DNA of 64,000 bases from Adiantum capillus-veneris (Eukaryota; Streptophyta; Polypodiopsida; Polypodiales; Pteridaceae), in the NCBI GenBank assembly GCA_014529385.2, contig CM043942.1, forward strand, positions 24,642,469-24,706,468, written 5' to 3'. A program made the position numbers and the translations under genes. The notes beneath the pieces were generated by a model, which saw only the letters and a list, made by a program, of their open reading frames with translations, was not told the DNA's origin and did no database searches. Of this stretch, positions 8,821 through 20,345 are shown piece after piece (positions within the stretch are counted from its first letter, which is position 1; the number at the start of each line of letters is the position of its first letter).

Positions 8821-11800
8821 AAGGGGAGTAAGCCCAAAGCTTTGCGGAAAGCTTCAAGCTTCTCACGAGACAATGCCTTTGTGAAAAGATCTGCAAGGTT
8901 GTCCTCTGTTGGCACATAAGCCAAGCTAATCTCTCCTGCTGAGAGCCTCTCCCTGACATAGTGGTAATGCACCTCAATGAGCTTTGTGCGAGCATTAAAA
9001 AATTGGGTTCCTTGCAACTGCAAATGCGCTCTAACTATCAACGTAGATAGTGTTGGCAGTGTCCTGTCTAACACCCAAATCGGCCGTAAGGCGTCTGAGC
9101 CATACACACTCAATTGTACCTATGAAGACTGCCTTGTACTCAGCCTCACAACTCGAAGTGGCCACAATAGGTTGCTTCTTGCTCAACCATGATATACATG
9201 AACTGCCAAGCATGAAACAAAAACCACTTGGGGACACTCACGTGTCAAAACAACTAGCCCAATCTGAGTCCGAAAAAGCATGTAAGCTAACAGCAATGAT
9301 CCCCCCTTGGGATAAAACAAGACAAGATGTAAAGTGCCACTAAGGTAGTGGAAAATCCTCTTGACAGCCTGCCAATGCTTAGACCCTGGGCTATGCATAA
9401 ATCTGTTGACCTGTGAGACTGCAAACTGAATATCCGGCCTCGTGTTGCATACATAAATGAGACAGCCAACAGCAGTTTGATAAAGAGTGACATCAGCAGG
9501 ATCGCCAGCATCATGTAGATTCAACTTCCAACCTGTTTCCATGGGAGTGGCAATAGGTTTGCAATCCTCAAGTCCAAACTTACATAGCAAAGTCTCTATG
9601 TAACTTTTCTGACACAAGGCAATACCACCATCACACTGCTTAAATTGTATACCCAAGTAATGATGCAACAGTCCCAAATCTTTCATCTTGAAAGTAGCAT
9701 TCAAATCAGCCTTAAATTCAGCAATATGTCTCTCATTTGGTCCAATGATTAGCAAATCATCTACATAAAGAACCACAATGAGAAGTACATCACCCTCACG
9801 CTTTACATACAATGTGCTTTCTGTTGGACTGTTACGAAAGCCTCGTTTGACCAAATGAGTGTCAGCTTTCTCATACCAAGCACGAGGAGATTACTTCAAC
9901 CCATACAAAGCCTTCTTACATCTGCACACTTTGTCCTCTTGTCCTTTTATGACAAAACCGCGAGGCTGCGTTACATAAACTTCCTCAAATATATCACCAT
10001 TCAAGAAAGCAGTAACAATGTCTTATTGATGCACATCCCAACCAAGATGAGCTGCCAATGCACATAGAAAACGCACAGTAGTCATACGACAAGTGGGAGC
10101 AAAGGTCTCTTCATAATCTATGCCTTTTTGCTGTGCATAACCCTTTGCAACAAGTCGAGCCTTATGGCAATCGATCTCACCATCCGGCTTGCGCTTTAAC
10201 TTGTAAACCCACTTCGTACCAATGGCCTTTTTGCCAGGAGGCAAATCACATAAAGTCCATGTGTCATTTTCTATAAGTGCATCATATTCTGATTGCATTG
10301 CAGCCATCCAATTTTTTGAATTTTGTGCTTCATCAAAAGATAGAGGCTTCTCAACATCATGTAAGCTAGACACAGCCAAAGCATAACAATCTGATGCATA
10401 AGATGCATGACTAGAGCCTGAAGGAGTACGACTAGACAAAGGTGCATCCAATTTACTGTCACGCAAAGTGTGCACCAGCCATTGTGGCATATCTCTAGCC
10501 TGCTCATTTTCAGTCCTTTCCTCATCAAGTACATCATGTACATCTGCATCAGTAATAGGCTGATCTGTAACATTTTCAAAAATCCCCATAGGCTGTACAT
10601 TTGCCTCCTTGGAACTTACATTCGTATTTCCACCACTGAAAAGAGGCAACAAAGTGTCATAAATGTCCTGTGAGCTTACATTACTGTCTCTAGTACATGA
10701 TAGCAAGGGCTGAACAGAATCTTCCACAAACACTACATCCCGTGAAACCAGAATTCGTTTTGTTTGCGGATGATATAACCTATAACCTTTGCTTTCAACA
10801 CTATAACCAACAAAAATACATTTGATAGCCTTATCATCCAATTTTCTGAGGTGTGTTTGTGGCACCAAAGCATATGCCGAACAGCCAAAAACACGCATAT
10901 GCTCAATAAAAGGTTTTCTATCATGCCATGCTTCATATGGAGTAACACACTCCAAAGCTTTCGTAGGACACCTGTTTAGTACATAAGTGGCACACATGAT
11001 GGCCTCAAGCCAAAAAGAATGCGGGAAAGCTTGACTTTTAACCATACATCGTGCCATTTCCTTAAGTGACCTATTTTTCCTCTCAGCGACACCATTTTGC
11101 GGAGGTGTATAAGGCACTGTAGATTGGTGTTTTATGCCACGATTAGCCAAAAATGCATTGAAGTCATGAGACATATACTCCCCCCCCCCCCCCCCCCCGA
11201 TCAGAACGGAGGGTGCCCATAGTACATTTCGAGACATTTTCAGCCATAGCTAGAAATTGTTTGAAGCACATAAAAACTTCGGACTTCGCTTTAAGCGGAA
11301 ATACCAATGCATGCCTGGAGTAATCATCAATGGACGTCACGAAGTAAAGGTAATTGCCCAAGGACGGAGTTTGCATGGGACCACAAGCATCACTATGCAC
11401 AAGCTGCAACCTGCATGTGGCCCTAACTAAACCATCCTTTGGAAACTTCGAACGCTGCATCTTACCCAAATTACAGCCTTCACAAACATGTTTGACAGGT
11501 GCTTCAAGAGGCGGCAAAGAAGCAACCATATCAGATTTTTGCAAACGCAGCAAACTGACAAAATTCAGATGACCAAAACGTGCATGCCAAAGTTTTGCAT
11601 CTGAAATAGCCCTTGAATCTGCAACAGCACTTGCAAAATTTTATCCACACTTGTCATACAAAGTGAGCTTATACAGCCCACAACACAAAAAGGCCAGATG
11701 CAACAATTTCATCACCAAAACTGAGATCATGAACTGTACATCTGTCATCCAAAAATTTGACTACAAGTCAAAGTCTAGCAAGTGCAGATACAGACAAGAG

Positions 11801-13101
11801 ATTCTTCTTGATCCCAGGTACATAAAGTGCATCACTAAGTGTGAAGGAACTGCCATTTGCAGCAGTAAGCACAATCTTTCCAACTCCCTGAACTGGATAA
11901 GAGGCATTGTTGGCACAAGTGACTGAATTCCCATGAGGGACAGACTCGAGGAGGTGAACAATTCACGATGTGAGGTAATGTGCTTTGTAGCACCACTATT
12001 GAAATACCACACATGTGAATCTGCAGCAACTGACAAGCATGCATCATGGACAATAGGATTGTAAGTGCACTATGCGCTAAAAGCCCATTCTGCATCAACA
12101 TCAACATCATAGTCTCCTTTCACAGAAGACTCAACAATGGCTGCATTTGTAGGGGAACCAGCATTTGCAGTGGAACCACCTTCTTTCTTCTTAGCCTCTT
12201 TGGCCTTCAACTTAGGACACTCCTTGATCAAGTGATCATTAGCTTTACAATAATGGCAACGCATCTTCTTTTTGCCCTTATCACCAGAATTGCCAGACGA
12301 AGTGCTGTCAACAGAAGCATTAGGAACATAAGTTTTACCACTCGCAGCAGAACCATAAGAAGTGGTTGTATTGTTGTTACCACCCTTTCTTTGAGAAGCA
12401 ATAAAAGCTTGTTCAACTGCACGCTATCTAGTCCTGTTTTTTCTGGAAAGTGACTCTTGCAACAGCAATGTACATAATGCATCAAACTTGACAACTTTTG
12501 GATTTCCTTGGGTCATAAGTCTCCAAGTACTAGCAAAAGTCTGGTAAGAATCTGGTAAGGCATCAAGAGTCTGCACAAGGGAACTATCTGAAATGACTTC
12601 AGTTTGCAGAAATAAGTTGCTCATTGATATCCTTGACATTAGCAAGGAAAGTGTCCATATCATCTTCCTCATGCATAATCTTCGACTCCAGCTCTTTATG
12701 CAGCAAAGCAATTTTAGCCTCATTGCGGCTTGCATAAAGATCTGTAGAATATCCCAAGCCTGTTTTGCAGATTTTGACGAACGGATGCGAGGAACAATAG
12801 TGCGCTTCACAGACAACGCAATCAATGCATGAGCCTGCGCATCCTTTACATCCCAACGAGCTTGTTCTGCCATAGGCAAAACAACTCTAATAGCAGCAAT
12901 CCTTGCAGCAAGACCTGCAACATCCTCAACATCGCCTACATCCTCAGAACCAAGACGTACATCAATGCCCTGCACAATATTCCAGACGCCCTTTGACACA
13001 AGAACGTGTTGCATCATATAAGCCCACATAGGGTAATTGTCCCCATCCAACCTGTCCTCAACAACAAACATCTTGAAGACATCTGTGTTGTTGTCAACCA
13101 T
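8821..13101 (-). pseudogene. Broken copia gag-pol polyprotein
   Basis: The frame opens at the ATG at 13101 (MVDNNTDVFKMFVVEDRLDG). Gag runs to about 12420 with a frame change near 12740 and back near 12600. The zinc knuckle CHYCKANDHLIKEC is at about 12215-12260. The protease motif reads FNSGATKH (about 11980-12012), with Asn where the family has the catalytic Asp. Integrase starts near 11610 (HARFGHLN, then CEGCNLGK) and is broken by a 19-C run at 11180-11198; its second half, with PQNGVAERKNRS, is open to 10023. RT covers about 10320-9560 and keeps YVDD (9756-9767); an in-frame stop at 10021-10023 replaces Met of HQMD. RNase H ends near 8821. The frame order is clear but no functional polyprotein can be made. 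Confidence 0.9.
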
Positions 13102-13436
13102 GGTAAATGCTGCACGTGATGTGAAAACTGCCCGAAAATAGGAGAAACAGAGCGGGAACAACATGTTCTATATAGCACAAACCGTAGAGGACTATAAGGC
13201 ACATGTTATGCAAAAAACATCACTGACAAAAAATGACAAAATTGCCTGTGCAGACCTGCCTGTAGTGGAAACGGAGGCCGAAATGACCATCAGAAATCTG
13301 ACCAGACTTAGCTCTTCGAGCCCACCCGAAATATCTGTCGACCTGCGAACTCTCACCAACCCTCATTGTAATCGAAGAAAGTGAGCAAGCGTGTGCTAGA
13401 GCAGCTGGACGACTAAGCCCGGGAGGATGCAACCTG

Positions 13437-13448
13437 CTCTGATACCAA
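13437..13448 (-). other. Primer binding site of copia-1 (initiator Met tRNA)
   Basis: On the minus strand TGGTATCAGAGC lies one base inside the 5' LTR. This is the standard plant copia primer site, complementary to the 3' end of initiator methionine tRNA. Confidence 0.9.
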
Positions 13449-13449
13449 T

Positions 13450-13676
13450 TGTTGGAATTAGGGTTGTAGAGAAATGCACACAGCTTGGAGAAGAGGAAGG
13501 AAACTCTAGACACACAATAGAGAGTATGTTACTTAGTGTGCAATGGAAAGATAGATAGCCCTAGAGTGATGGGCGTATATACAATGCTCGGGGGAAAATT
13601 CCTCTTAAAGAAGGAAAAAATGCCCCGGCGGTCCTAGTGTGTTCACACACATCACTACCACATGTATATGGTAACA
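13450..13676 (-). repeat. 5' LTR of copia-1
   Basis: 227 bp, TG...CA, the partner of 8509-8735. It should contain the element promoter for minus-strand transcription. Confidence 0.93.
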
Positions 13677-13681
13677 AACGG

Positions 13682-14100
13682 TCCAGAAAGTGCACCAATT
13701 CTCCACCCACTCTCGTACAGCCTTCTAAAGGCCAAAAATCAATTTCACAAACAAATAAAATTCCCTTTAGGATAGATTCAAAGAGGACAGTTTGCAAAAT
13801 AACCGATATTTTTTCTAGTTTAACTCTATTTTCTTGAATTTTTCAAGCAGATTTTCTTCTTCTCCCCCTCTCGTCAACCAGTTGATTTGGTTTTTTAACC
13901 GGCTCAAGGCTAAGCTGAGGCACGCTTTTCTCGAACACTGGCCCGAGGAGAGAAGAAGAAAGAGGAAACTCAATTGATATGAAGACACGCCTTGAAGTGT
14001 GTTCCCCTTTTAACACGAGAGAGAGAGAGAGAGAGAGCTTGCAAATGTGCAAAAGCTGGAGGGTTCTGTTAACCCTTACGCACATTCCTACACCTACAAC
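13682..14100. other. Intergenic segment with (GA)n and repeat fragments
   Basis: The stretch 13905-13945 (AAGCTGAGGCACGCTTTTCTC) resembles 8391-8425, next to the second dispersed repeat copy. A GA run is at 14018-14037. No gene was seen. Confidence 0.4.
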
Positions 14101-14616
14101 GGACGCCGTATTATTTATTTGGTAGAGTCAGGTACCGAGCTTGTCGGTCCATAGGAAAAGGGTAAGAGTGATCGGGGATGAGAGGTGCACTCTAACTGGA
14201 ACATTCAAGGGTTAGTTGGCTAAGTATGGGCACCCAAGTGTGAATGGGGCGAGCTCATATAAAAGTCACCTAAACCTAAAATTCATTCATTCTCTCATTT
14301 GTGCAATTTAAGAGTGCTCTTGCTCCTTCTCCATCTTCTTCTTCTTCTTCATCTCCTTGTGTATGTGTGTATGCGTGAGAGAGAGAGAGAGAGACGACGC
14401 ACTACGGCGATGAAGCGGTTGAGCGCGGCGCAACGGCGGCTCCTTCTTCTTCGCAATGAGGAATCCTCCACCAAGGTGAGCGTAGGGCGGTGAGTGACAC
14501 ACCCTTGCTCTCTTGAGCTTGCTAGATTAGTCTAGTTGTGTGCTTGGAGCCATTTGTGGCTCGCACACAGTGTATCGGCAAGTCCCTTGCATTGACACGT
14601 GCGACAGACGTGCACA
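14100..14616 (+). repeat. 5' LTR (end certain, start uncertain) of an Athila-type gypsy element
   Basis: The LTR 3' end (GTGCACA) is placed by the primer site that follows. A TATA-like CATATAAAAG is near 14257, so transcription probably begins near 14290. The downstream part holds a (CTT)n stretch and (GA)8. No second LTR was found in the window, so the left limit is only a guess. Confidence 0.5.
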
Positions 14617-14620
14617 TTTT

Positions 14621-14639
14621 TGGTGCCATTGTCAGGGAA
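14621..14639 (+). other. Primer binding site, tRNA-Asp type, decayed
   Basis: TGGTGCCATTGTCAGGGAA resembles the TGGCGCCGTTGCCGGGGA primer site known from plant Athila and Tat elements. The differences are C-to-T or G-to-A changes. Confidence 0.65.
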
Positions 14640-15355
14640 TGCCTTGCATTAAGCTCGAGTAGCACTCTATGCTACTTTGTGGTGCATTTTGAAATGTAGG
14701 AAAGCTAGTGAAGGAAAGTGTGTGTGTTGAGAAGTGGTTTGTTTTGCTGCTGTGTATTGTTTTGTTAATAAGGTATTGAAAGGTACAGTGTTTTTCCTGT
14801 TCATAAGGTGTTTTCTCTATGATAAGGTGTTAGGATTAAGATAGTAGATCCATAATGTTAGTTTCGTGTAAAGTACAGTAGGTAGTTATGTTAGCTAATG
14901 AGTTGTTGTAGTAGTGTGTTAGTGTGTAACAATAGCTCTATTACTTGTAAGTAGGTAGGTTAGAGGTGTGTGTGCTCGCACACATAGAGCGGCCGCGGAG
15001 ACCTTATCCAAATAAAAAAATTTAAAGGTAGGACCGGGATCGGGAATATCCCCCAGACCCAAGCCCAATCTCACGCTAAGGCTCAGGCCTCAGTCCCCCT
15101 TTAAAATTACGTATTTTAGTGTCACGCGTAGGTAAAATCGACCTTTTTGAGGACCAATGGAGCTTCGAGTAACCGAACGCTGTGCTGTAAAGCACACCAT
15201 GACCCCCTGAGCGATACGCTCGTTTTGAGCTATCACACGATCTAATCCAAAAACTGATCATTAAAAAACATAAAGAAACGAGTGAAAACGGACGCCTAAA
15301 AAAGTAAGCGGTTAACCTTCGAGGTTATTCGTCGACGCTTGTAGGGTGCCAAAGG
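14640..15355 (+). other. Untranslated leader of the Athila-type element
   Basis: No long frame. It includes a NotI-like GCGGCCGC near 14990 and a G/C-rich block (15030-15100) between T-rich stretches. It lies between the primer site and the gag fragment. Confidence 0.4.
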
Positions 15356-15358
15356 CAC

Positions 15359-16094
15359 ATGCATCTGCGCCCTGGTCGTGTGCTAGAGTCCGAGCAACTA
15401 GAGAGCATTTTGACTTACATGAGCTCTCAATATACACCTACCTTAGGTTCTGGGCCCTCGGCGGGGACCCAAGGTAGTACAAACCAAGACCCAAACATAG
15501 CGGCTAATGACTCTTCCTTTGACAACGTCATCATGGAGGGTTACCCAATGCCTAATGCTGATAGATCAAGCCAAGACATGCATGCCATGGGGACCACGGT
15601 CTAGGCCGAGTGTACTTAGCCGCTTGAAGGAAACCTTTAGTAGAGCCACTCGCTCCGAGCATGGAGCTAACGATGTAAATGAGGGGGGTGGGGAAGTAAA
15701 TTCACCATTCATGACCAACGTAGACCCCATGGTCTTGGAGAGTGTGCACGTGAATGCTCCATTCACTGCACCCCCTGACTCTTCAGAGCTATTACCCTCC
15801 GAGGTCATATTACGTGATGGTAGAAGCCTTGCCGAAGTGCAAGAGATTGAGCGATATATCATTGTGGCTAGGGAAAAGGAAATCAAGAGCTTACGCAAGG
15901 CAGAGCAACGAAGAGAGTTAAAAGAGAAAGCCCTTATGCCAATATCATTGCTAGGAGAGCAATCAAGTGCTCCTGACTTAGCAACCACTAAGGGTCAACC
16001 CATAGAGAGTGTAAGACAAGGGGAACTAGAACCTGAGAGTCCACCACCCAACCACCCACTATATAGCATAGCCCCTGGCCCTGCCCTTGTTTAG
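15359..16094 (+). pseudogene. Gag fragment of an Athila-type retroelement
   Basis: Two overlapping frames (15359-15604 and 15507-16094) read as one protein with a frameshift near 15580. The first begins MHLRPGRVLESEQLESILTY. The second is hydrophilic with a probable coiled coil (EIERYIIVAREKEIKSLRKA). No zinc knuckle, protease or pol follows: the frame runs straight into the end of an oppositely oriented chromovirus. The assignment to gag rests on position after the primer site, not on a domain match. Confidence 0.45.
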
Positions 16095-16118
16095 TCCGGC
16101 CTTGACGATGTTTTGACA

Positions 16119-16134
16119 TTACTCCCCCCTTAAG
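16119..16134 (-). other. Polypurine tract of chromovirus-1
   Basis: On the minus strand TTAAGGGGGGAGTAA directly precedes the LTR start TGTCA. Confidence 0.7.
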
Positions 16135-16139
16135 AAGAG

Positions 16140-17773
16140 TTTTTGTCCTCGAAAACAAAAGTGGGGAAATTCTTCTTAAGAACACTAATGTTTTCCCAAG
16201 TAGCACCTTCCTCAGGTCGGTCTTTCCACTTGATTAAGGCTTGTTAATGTACGTGATGACGTGTACGCAACTCATGATAATCGAGAACACGTTCAGGTTC
16301 ATGCAGTAAGGTAGGAGATTCAATGAAATCAACCAAAACCTGTTGGTCAATGACATTGTCGTCCCCATGTAATCGCTTACATAAACGGCTTACATGAAAC
16401 ACCGGATGAATGCGAGAATGTGCAGGTAGTAATAATTTGTAGGCACGATCACCTACTCGCTTGAATATTTTGAAAGGCCCACAATATCGGGCATATAATT
16501 TAGGTGTTGGCCCAGTTTTCAGACTTTCTGAATGTTTTGGCACACGTAAAAATACTTCCTCCCCTTCTTCGAAGGTAACTTGCCGACGTTTCTCATAAGC
16601 GTACTTCTTATACCGATCTTGTGCTTGTCGGACATTCTGACGAGCAAGTTCCATCATATCCATGTGGTCTTGGAGAAAATCCTTAACCTGTTGGATTTTT
16701 TCGGTTGCCAACCCCACCGTAACTGGTGACCTAGGTTGAGACCTATACATGAGCATGAAAGAACTAAAGCCTGTTGTGACATGCTTAGCATTGTTGTAAG
16801 CAAACTTGAGGATAGGTAAGTATTCTTCCCAGTCTGATTGTTTTTTGTTGATGTATGCTCTTAGCATATCCTATAGCACCTGGTTAACTCGTTCCGTCTA
16901 ACCATCTGTTTCTGGATGATCAGCTGTACTGAGATTCAGTTGTGTACCCAATCGTTTAAACACCGCTCTCCAAAAGTGGTTGTTAAACTTAGGATCACGG
17001 TCACTGACAATGTTACTTGGCAAACCATACAGTTTGTATAGATTGTCCACAAATAACTTGGCTAATTTTGGTGTCTTAACCGTTGATTTGGTTGGAATAA
17101 ACTTACATAGTTTAGTCAACCTGTCTACGACCACCCATACCGAGTCATCACCTCGTACAATGATTGGTAAACCCACAATAAAATCCATAGAAATGCTTTC
17201 CCATTTTCCATTGGGAATCTCCAAAGGATTTAAGAGTCCTCCTGCTTTTAGGCACTCTGCTTTGTTAACTTGACATTTTTGGCAATGCAAGACATAAGCT
17301 TGAACAAAGCCATGTATACCTGGCCAATAAAATTGTCTTCGTACGAGAGCATAAGTTTTTCTAATCCCCGGGTGCCCTGCACTTGGACTATCATGACATT
17401 CATAAAGAATTTGACGCCGAATGTCTGTGTCCGTTGGTACACAAACTCTCCCCTTATGGAGTAGGTACCCATTGTCGATGGTGAAATGCTTCCATCGCTG
17501 TAGTTCATCATTTGATAAAGGAGAACTAGGTGTGGAGGTTAACTGTACACTACCGTCATTGGAGTGAGAAGGATCCCTCTTTTGAACATGGCTCCACACT
17601 TTGGAATATGCTTCATCATGCTCATGTTTACCTTTGAGAGAATCTAAAAATTCACTACGAAGTTCCATAAACAAGAGCGAATTGATCTCTGGCATTCGAC
17701 TTAGAGTGTTCGCCACAACATTGTAACGGCCTTTGCGATACCTTAGCTTGGCGTCATATTCTTGAAGAATCTC
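16140..17773 (-). pseudogene. Chromovirus pol fragment: RNase H end, integrase, chromodomain
   Basis: 17773-17690 encodes the end of RNase H (KLRYRKGRYNVVANTLSRMP). Integrase follows with GHPGIRKT, HCQKCQVNKA (zinc-binding end), SMDFIVGLP (first Asp), VSDRDPKF (second Asp) and HPETDG; stop codons interrupt it near 16896. The second open stretch (16867-16244) holds the integrase C-terminal domain (RYCGPFKIFKRVGDRAYKL). The chromodomain-like QALIKWKDRPEEGATWE lies just past a stop near 16245. The chromodomain is thought to steer such elements to marked chromatin. Several stops make it a pseudogene. Confidence 0.85.
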
Positions 17774-17774
17774 G

Positions 17775-18120
17775 TGTTGGAATTAGGGTTGCAGAGAAAC
17801 GTACACAGCTTGGAGAAGACGAAGGAAGATCAAGGCACACAATAGAGAGTGTGTTACTTGTATGCAATGGAAAGATAGATAGCCCTAGAGTGATGGGCGT
17901 ATATACAATGCTGGGGGGAAATAACCTCCTGCCCCGGCGGTCCTAGTGTGTTCACACACATCACTACCACATGTATATGGTAACAAATCCCCCCCTGGAG
18001 TGATGCGGTGAACGAGAGCTGGCACATGAGTAAAGGGAAGTGCCATGCCCTGAGGACATGATCAGTCCACAAAGGGGAGTAAGCCCAAAGCTTTACGGAA
18101 AGCTTCAAGATTCTCACGAG
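17775..18120 (-). mobile_element. Truncated copia 3' end (LTR plus 135 bp internal)
   Basis: 17775-17985 is an LTR of the copia-1 family (TGTTGGAATTAGGG...TAACA, about 211 bp with a small internal deletion). 17986-18120 matches the internal sequence next to the copia-1 3' LTR (8736-8870) and stops abruptly at CTCACGAG. It separates two inverted chromovirus pieces. Confidence 0.9.
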
Positions 18121-18930
18121 TCATCCAGAAACGGATGGTCAAATAGAAAGATTTAATCAAGTTCTAGAGAATATGCTACGAGCGTACGTTAGCAAGAAGC
18201 AAACCAATTGGGAAGACTACTTACCTATATTGGAATTTGCCTATAATAGTTCAAAGCGTGTGACTACAGGGTTTAGTCCATTTATGCTTTTGTATGGATT
18301 TCAACCTAGATCACCCGTTACAGTGGGGTTGGCTAAGGAGAAGATACAACAAGCGAAGGATTTTCTCCAATACCATTTTGACATGCTTCGAGTTGCTCGA
18401 TAGAATGTTAAGCAAGCTCAAGATCGATATAAGAAGTACGCAGATGAGCATCATCATCTTGCTACTTTCGAAGAAGGAGATGAGGTTTTTCTCAAAGTTC
18501 CGGAGCATTCAGAACGTCTGAAGACGGGAAAAGTTGCGAAACCTTCACCACGCTATTGTGGACCGTTTACCATTCTCAAACGTATAGGTCAAGTAGCCTA
18601 TAAGTGAGCTCTTCCAGAGCACTCACGAGTTCATTCTGTTTTTCAAGTTAGCCATTTGCAAAAACAACCAGGACAGAATGATAATGTCATTCACACAGGT
18701 GTGTTAGTTGACCTTATCGACCAACCAAGCATCCCTCATGAGCCCAAAAAGATTTTGGATTCTCATGAGCTTTGCACCAGACATCATGTCAGACGAGAGG
18801 TGTTGGTAAAATGGCTAGATAGACTCGAAGAAGGTTCTACATGGGAGAATGTCTCCGCACTTAAGAAACATTTTCCTACGTTTGTTTTTGAGGACGAAAA
18901 TGATTCTCCGGGAGGGGAGGTAATGTAAGG
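18121..18930 (+). pseudogene. Chromovirus integrase C-terminus and chromodomain, plus strand (chromovirus-2)
   Basis: It begins inside integrase at [13 protein letters not shown], continues through the C-terminal domain (RYCGPFTILKRIGQVAYK) and ends in a chromodomain-like segment (REVLVKWLDRLEEGSTWE) and the terminal GGEVM. In-frame stops occur near 18400 and 18605. The protein is clearly related to chromovirus-1 in the opposite orientation, so the two form a large diverged inverted repeat around the copia fragment. Confidence 0.82.
18910..18923 (+). other. Polypurine tract of chromovirus-2
   Basis: GGGAGGGGAGGTAA lies immediately before TGTAAGGACACGGG, the likely LTR start at 18924. Confidence 0.65.
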
Positions 18931-19567
18931 ACACGGGTCCTACAAACAAGGCCATTGGCACGACCGGACAGTGTGTACGCTAGGGGGAGGCTATAAGATA
19001 GCACGGTTAGGTGGAGACTAGCACACGCATTACCACTACCCTTTCATCTTCTTATGCTCTTTAAGAATTCTCTTAAAGAAAATTCTCACTATTGTTATTT
19101 CAATTCCGCTACAATCAATGTCATAGCCATATTCCATTACAATTCTTTTTCTCTAGAACTCTATATGTCTCGACGGTCTGGTGGCTAATGAGTCTGTAGT
19201 GACACTGCATGCTCCTTGGTGGCAATCCCCATCCATGATGTGTCTCTTATGTATGGTTGTTATGTTCATCTCAGGGTGGCTCCCTTCATTAGCCGATGTA
19301 TCTGATGCTATGGTGTGGGCTTGTCTATGGTTTTTTCTTTAATGCCCTGGGTCAATCTATGAGCAGGGCTTGTCTTGTATTTTTTTTAATTATATTAATT
19401 TATCAACTCACTGTTGTGAGTTTCGAAAAAAAAAAACTTTTATTCTTTAAAGCTTTTCTCAATATGCCCCAAAAAATTGATTGCAGCTTTGATTCAAGAA
19501 ATAGCATTAAAAAATGAATGCAAGTTTGGAAATAGCATTGCAAAGGGATAACATTTCTTTTCCTTCA

Positions 19568-19757
19568 ATAATTTTAAGCTCTCTTTCTCTTGAGGCACAC
19601 ATGTCTCACAATTAGAATTGAACAACCCTCACCCATATGATACTAAGGCCAAATGATACTAAGATACTAAGGCCTTTCCTTCAGTAATTTTAAGCTCTCT
19701 TGAGGCACACATGTCTCACAATTAGAATTGAACAACCCTCACCCATAAGATACTAAG
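19568..19757 (+). repeat. Tandem duplication, about 100 bp
   Basis: TTTTAAGCTCTC, TTGAGGCACACATGTCTCAC, AATTAGAATTGAACAACCCT and GATACTAAGGCC occur in the same order twice. Confidence 0.8.
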
Positions 19758-20228
19758 GCCTTTACCAGGCCAAAAAGTGACACTAGTATTTCAAAACATG
19801 TGGTAATAAAATATTATGTGTTTTGGAAAAAAGTGTAACAATGAACTCAATATATTTCAAAGACATAAAACAAAATATTTGACACGATACTCAATGTCCC
19901 TCTTTAAAGACAGATGTGTACAAATGTCAACACCCTCTCACAAGGGCCTTAAAAAATAATAATAAAAAGTTTATGAGCTTTTGCTTATCATGTGGCACTA
20001 ATCCGCAAGCTTTATCCAATGGTCCCGAGATACACTCAAAATCCAACCCTCTACTAAGGACTACTTACGTAGTCCAGAAAGAGGTCTAATAAACATAAAA
20101 AATAATAAAACAATTTGTTGATAAAACAAAATCCAACCCTTTTGATCTTTATGAAAGATTATAACAAAAGAACTCTATATATAGTATATATAATGCAACT
20201 TAAAGATTTCAAGACCAAAGAAGCCATG

Positions 20229-20345
20229 TGTCTCATTCCTGTGAAGCTTGGAACCAGTGAATCTTTTAACATTTCTTTTGCCAAACTCACAATAGTGATT
20301 GTCTCATTCTTGTGAAGCTTGGAACCTGTGAACCTTTTCAACCTT
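20229..20345 (+). repeat. Short direct repeat
   Basis: GTCTCATTC-TGTGAAGCTTGGAACC-GTGAA-CTTTT occurs at about 20229 and about 20300. Confidence 0.75.

Larger units (their letters stand above)
8509..13676 (-). mobile_element. Ty1/copia LTR retrotransposon (copia-1), full-length but decayed
   Basis: 5.17 kb, transcribed on the minus strand. LTRs of 227 bp at both ends start TGTTGGAATTAGGG and end TAACA. The 5' LTR (13450-13676) abuts an initiator-Met primer site; the 3' LTR (8509-8735) follows a purine tract. Flanking 5-mers AGCGG (8504-8508) and AACGG (13677-13681) look like a target duplication with one change. The domain order gag, protease, integrase, RT, RNase H places it in Ty1/copia. 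Multiple frameshifts and stops make it non-autonomous. A truncated relative is at 17775-18120. Confidence 0.93.
16040..17774 (-). mobile_element. Chromovirus (Ty3/gypsy) 3' half, minus strand (chromovirus-1)
   Basis: It contains the RNase H end, integrase, integrase C-terminal domain, chromodomain, polypurine tract and a remnant of the 3' LTR (to 16118, TGTCA on the minus strand). It is cut off on its 5' side at 17774, where a copia LTR begins. It is related to the plus-strand copy at 18121-18930 and to the degraded copy inside element C. Confidence 0.8.

Noticed and set aside
13437-13448. tRNA gene at the primer sites
   Set aside because: Only 12 bases complementary to the tRNA end; no cloverleaf. 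They are primer binding sites.
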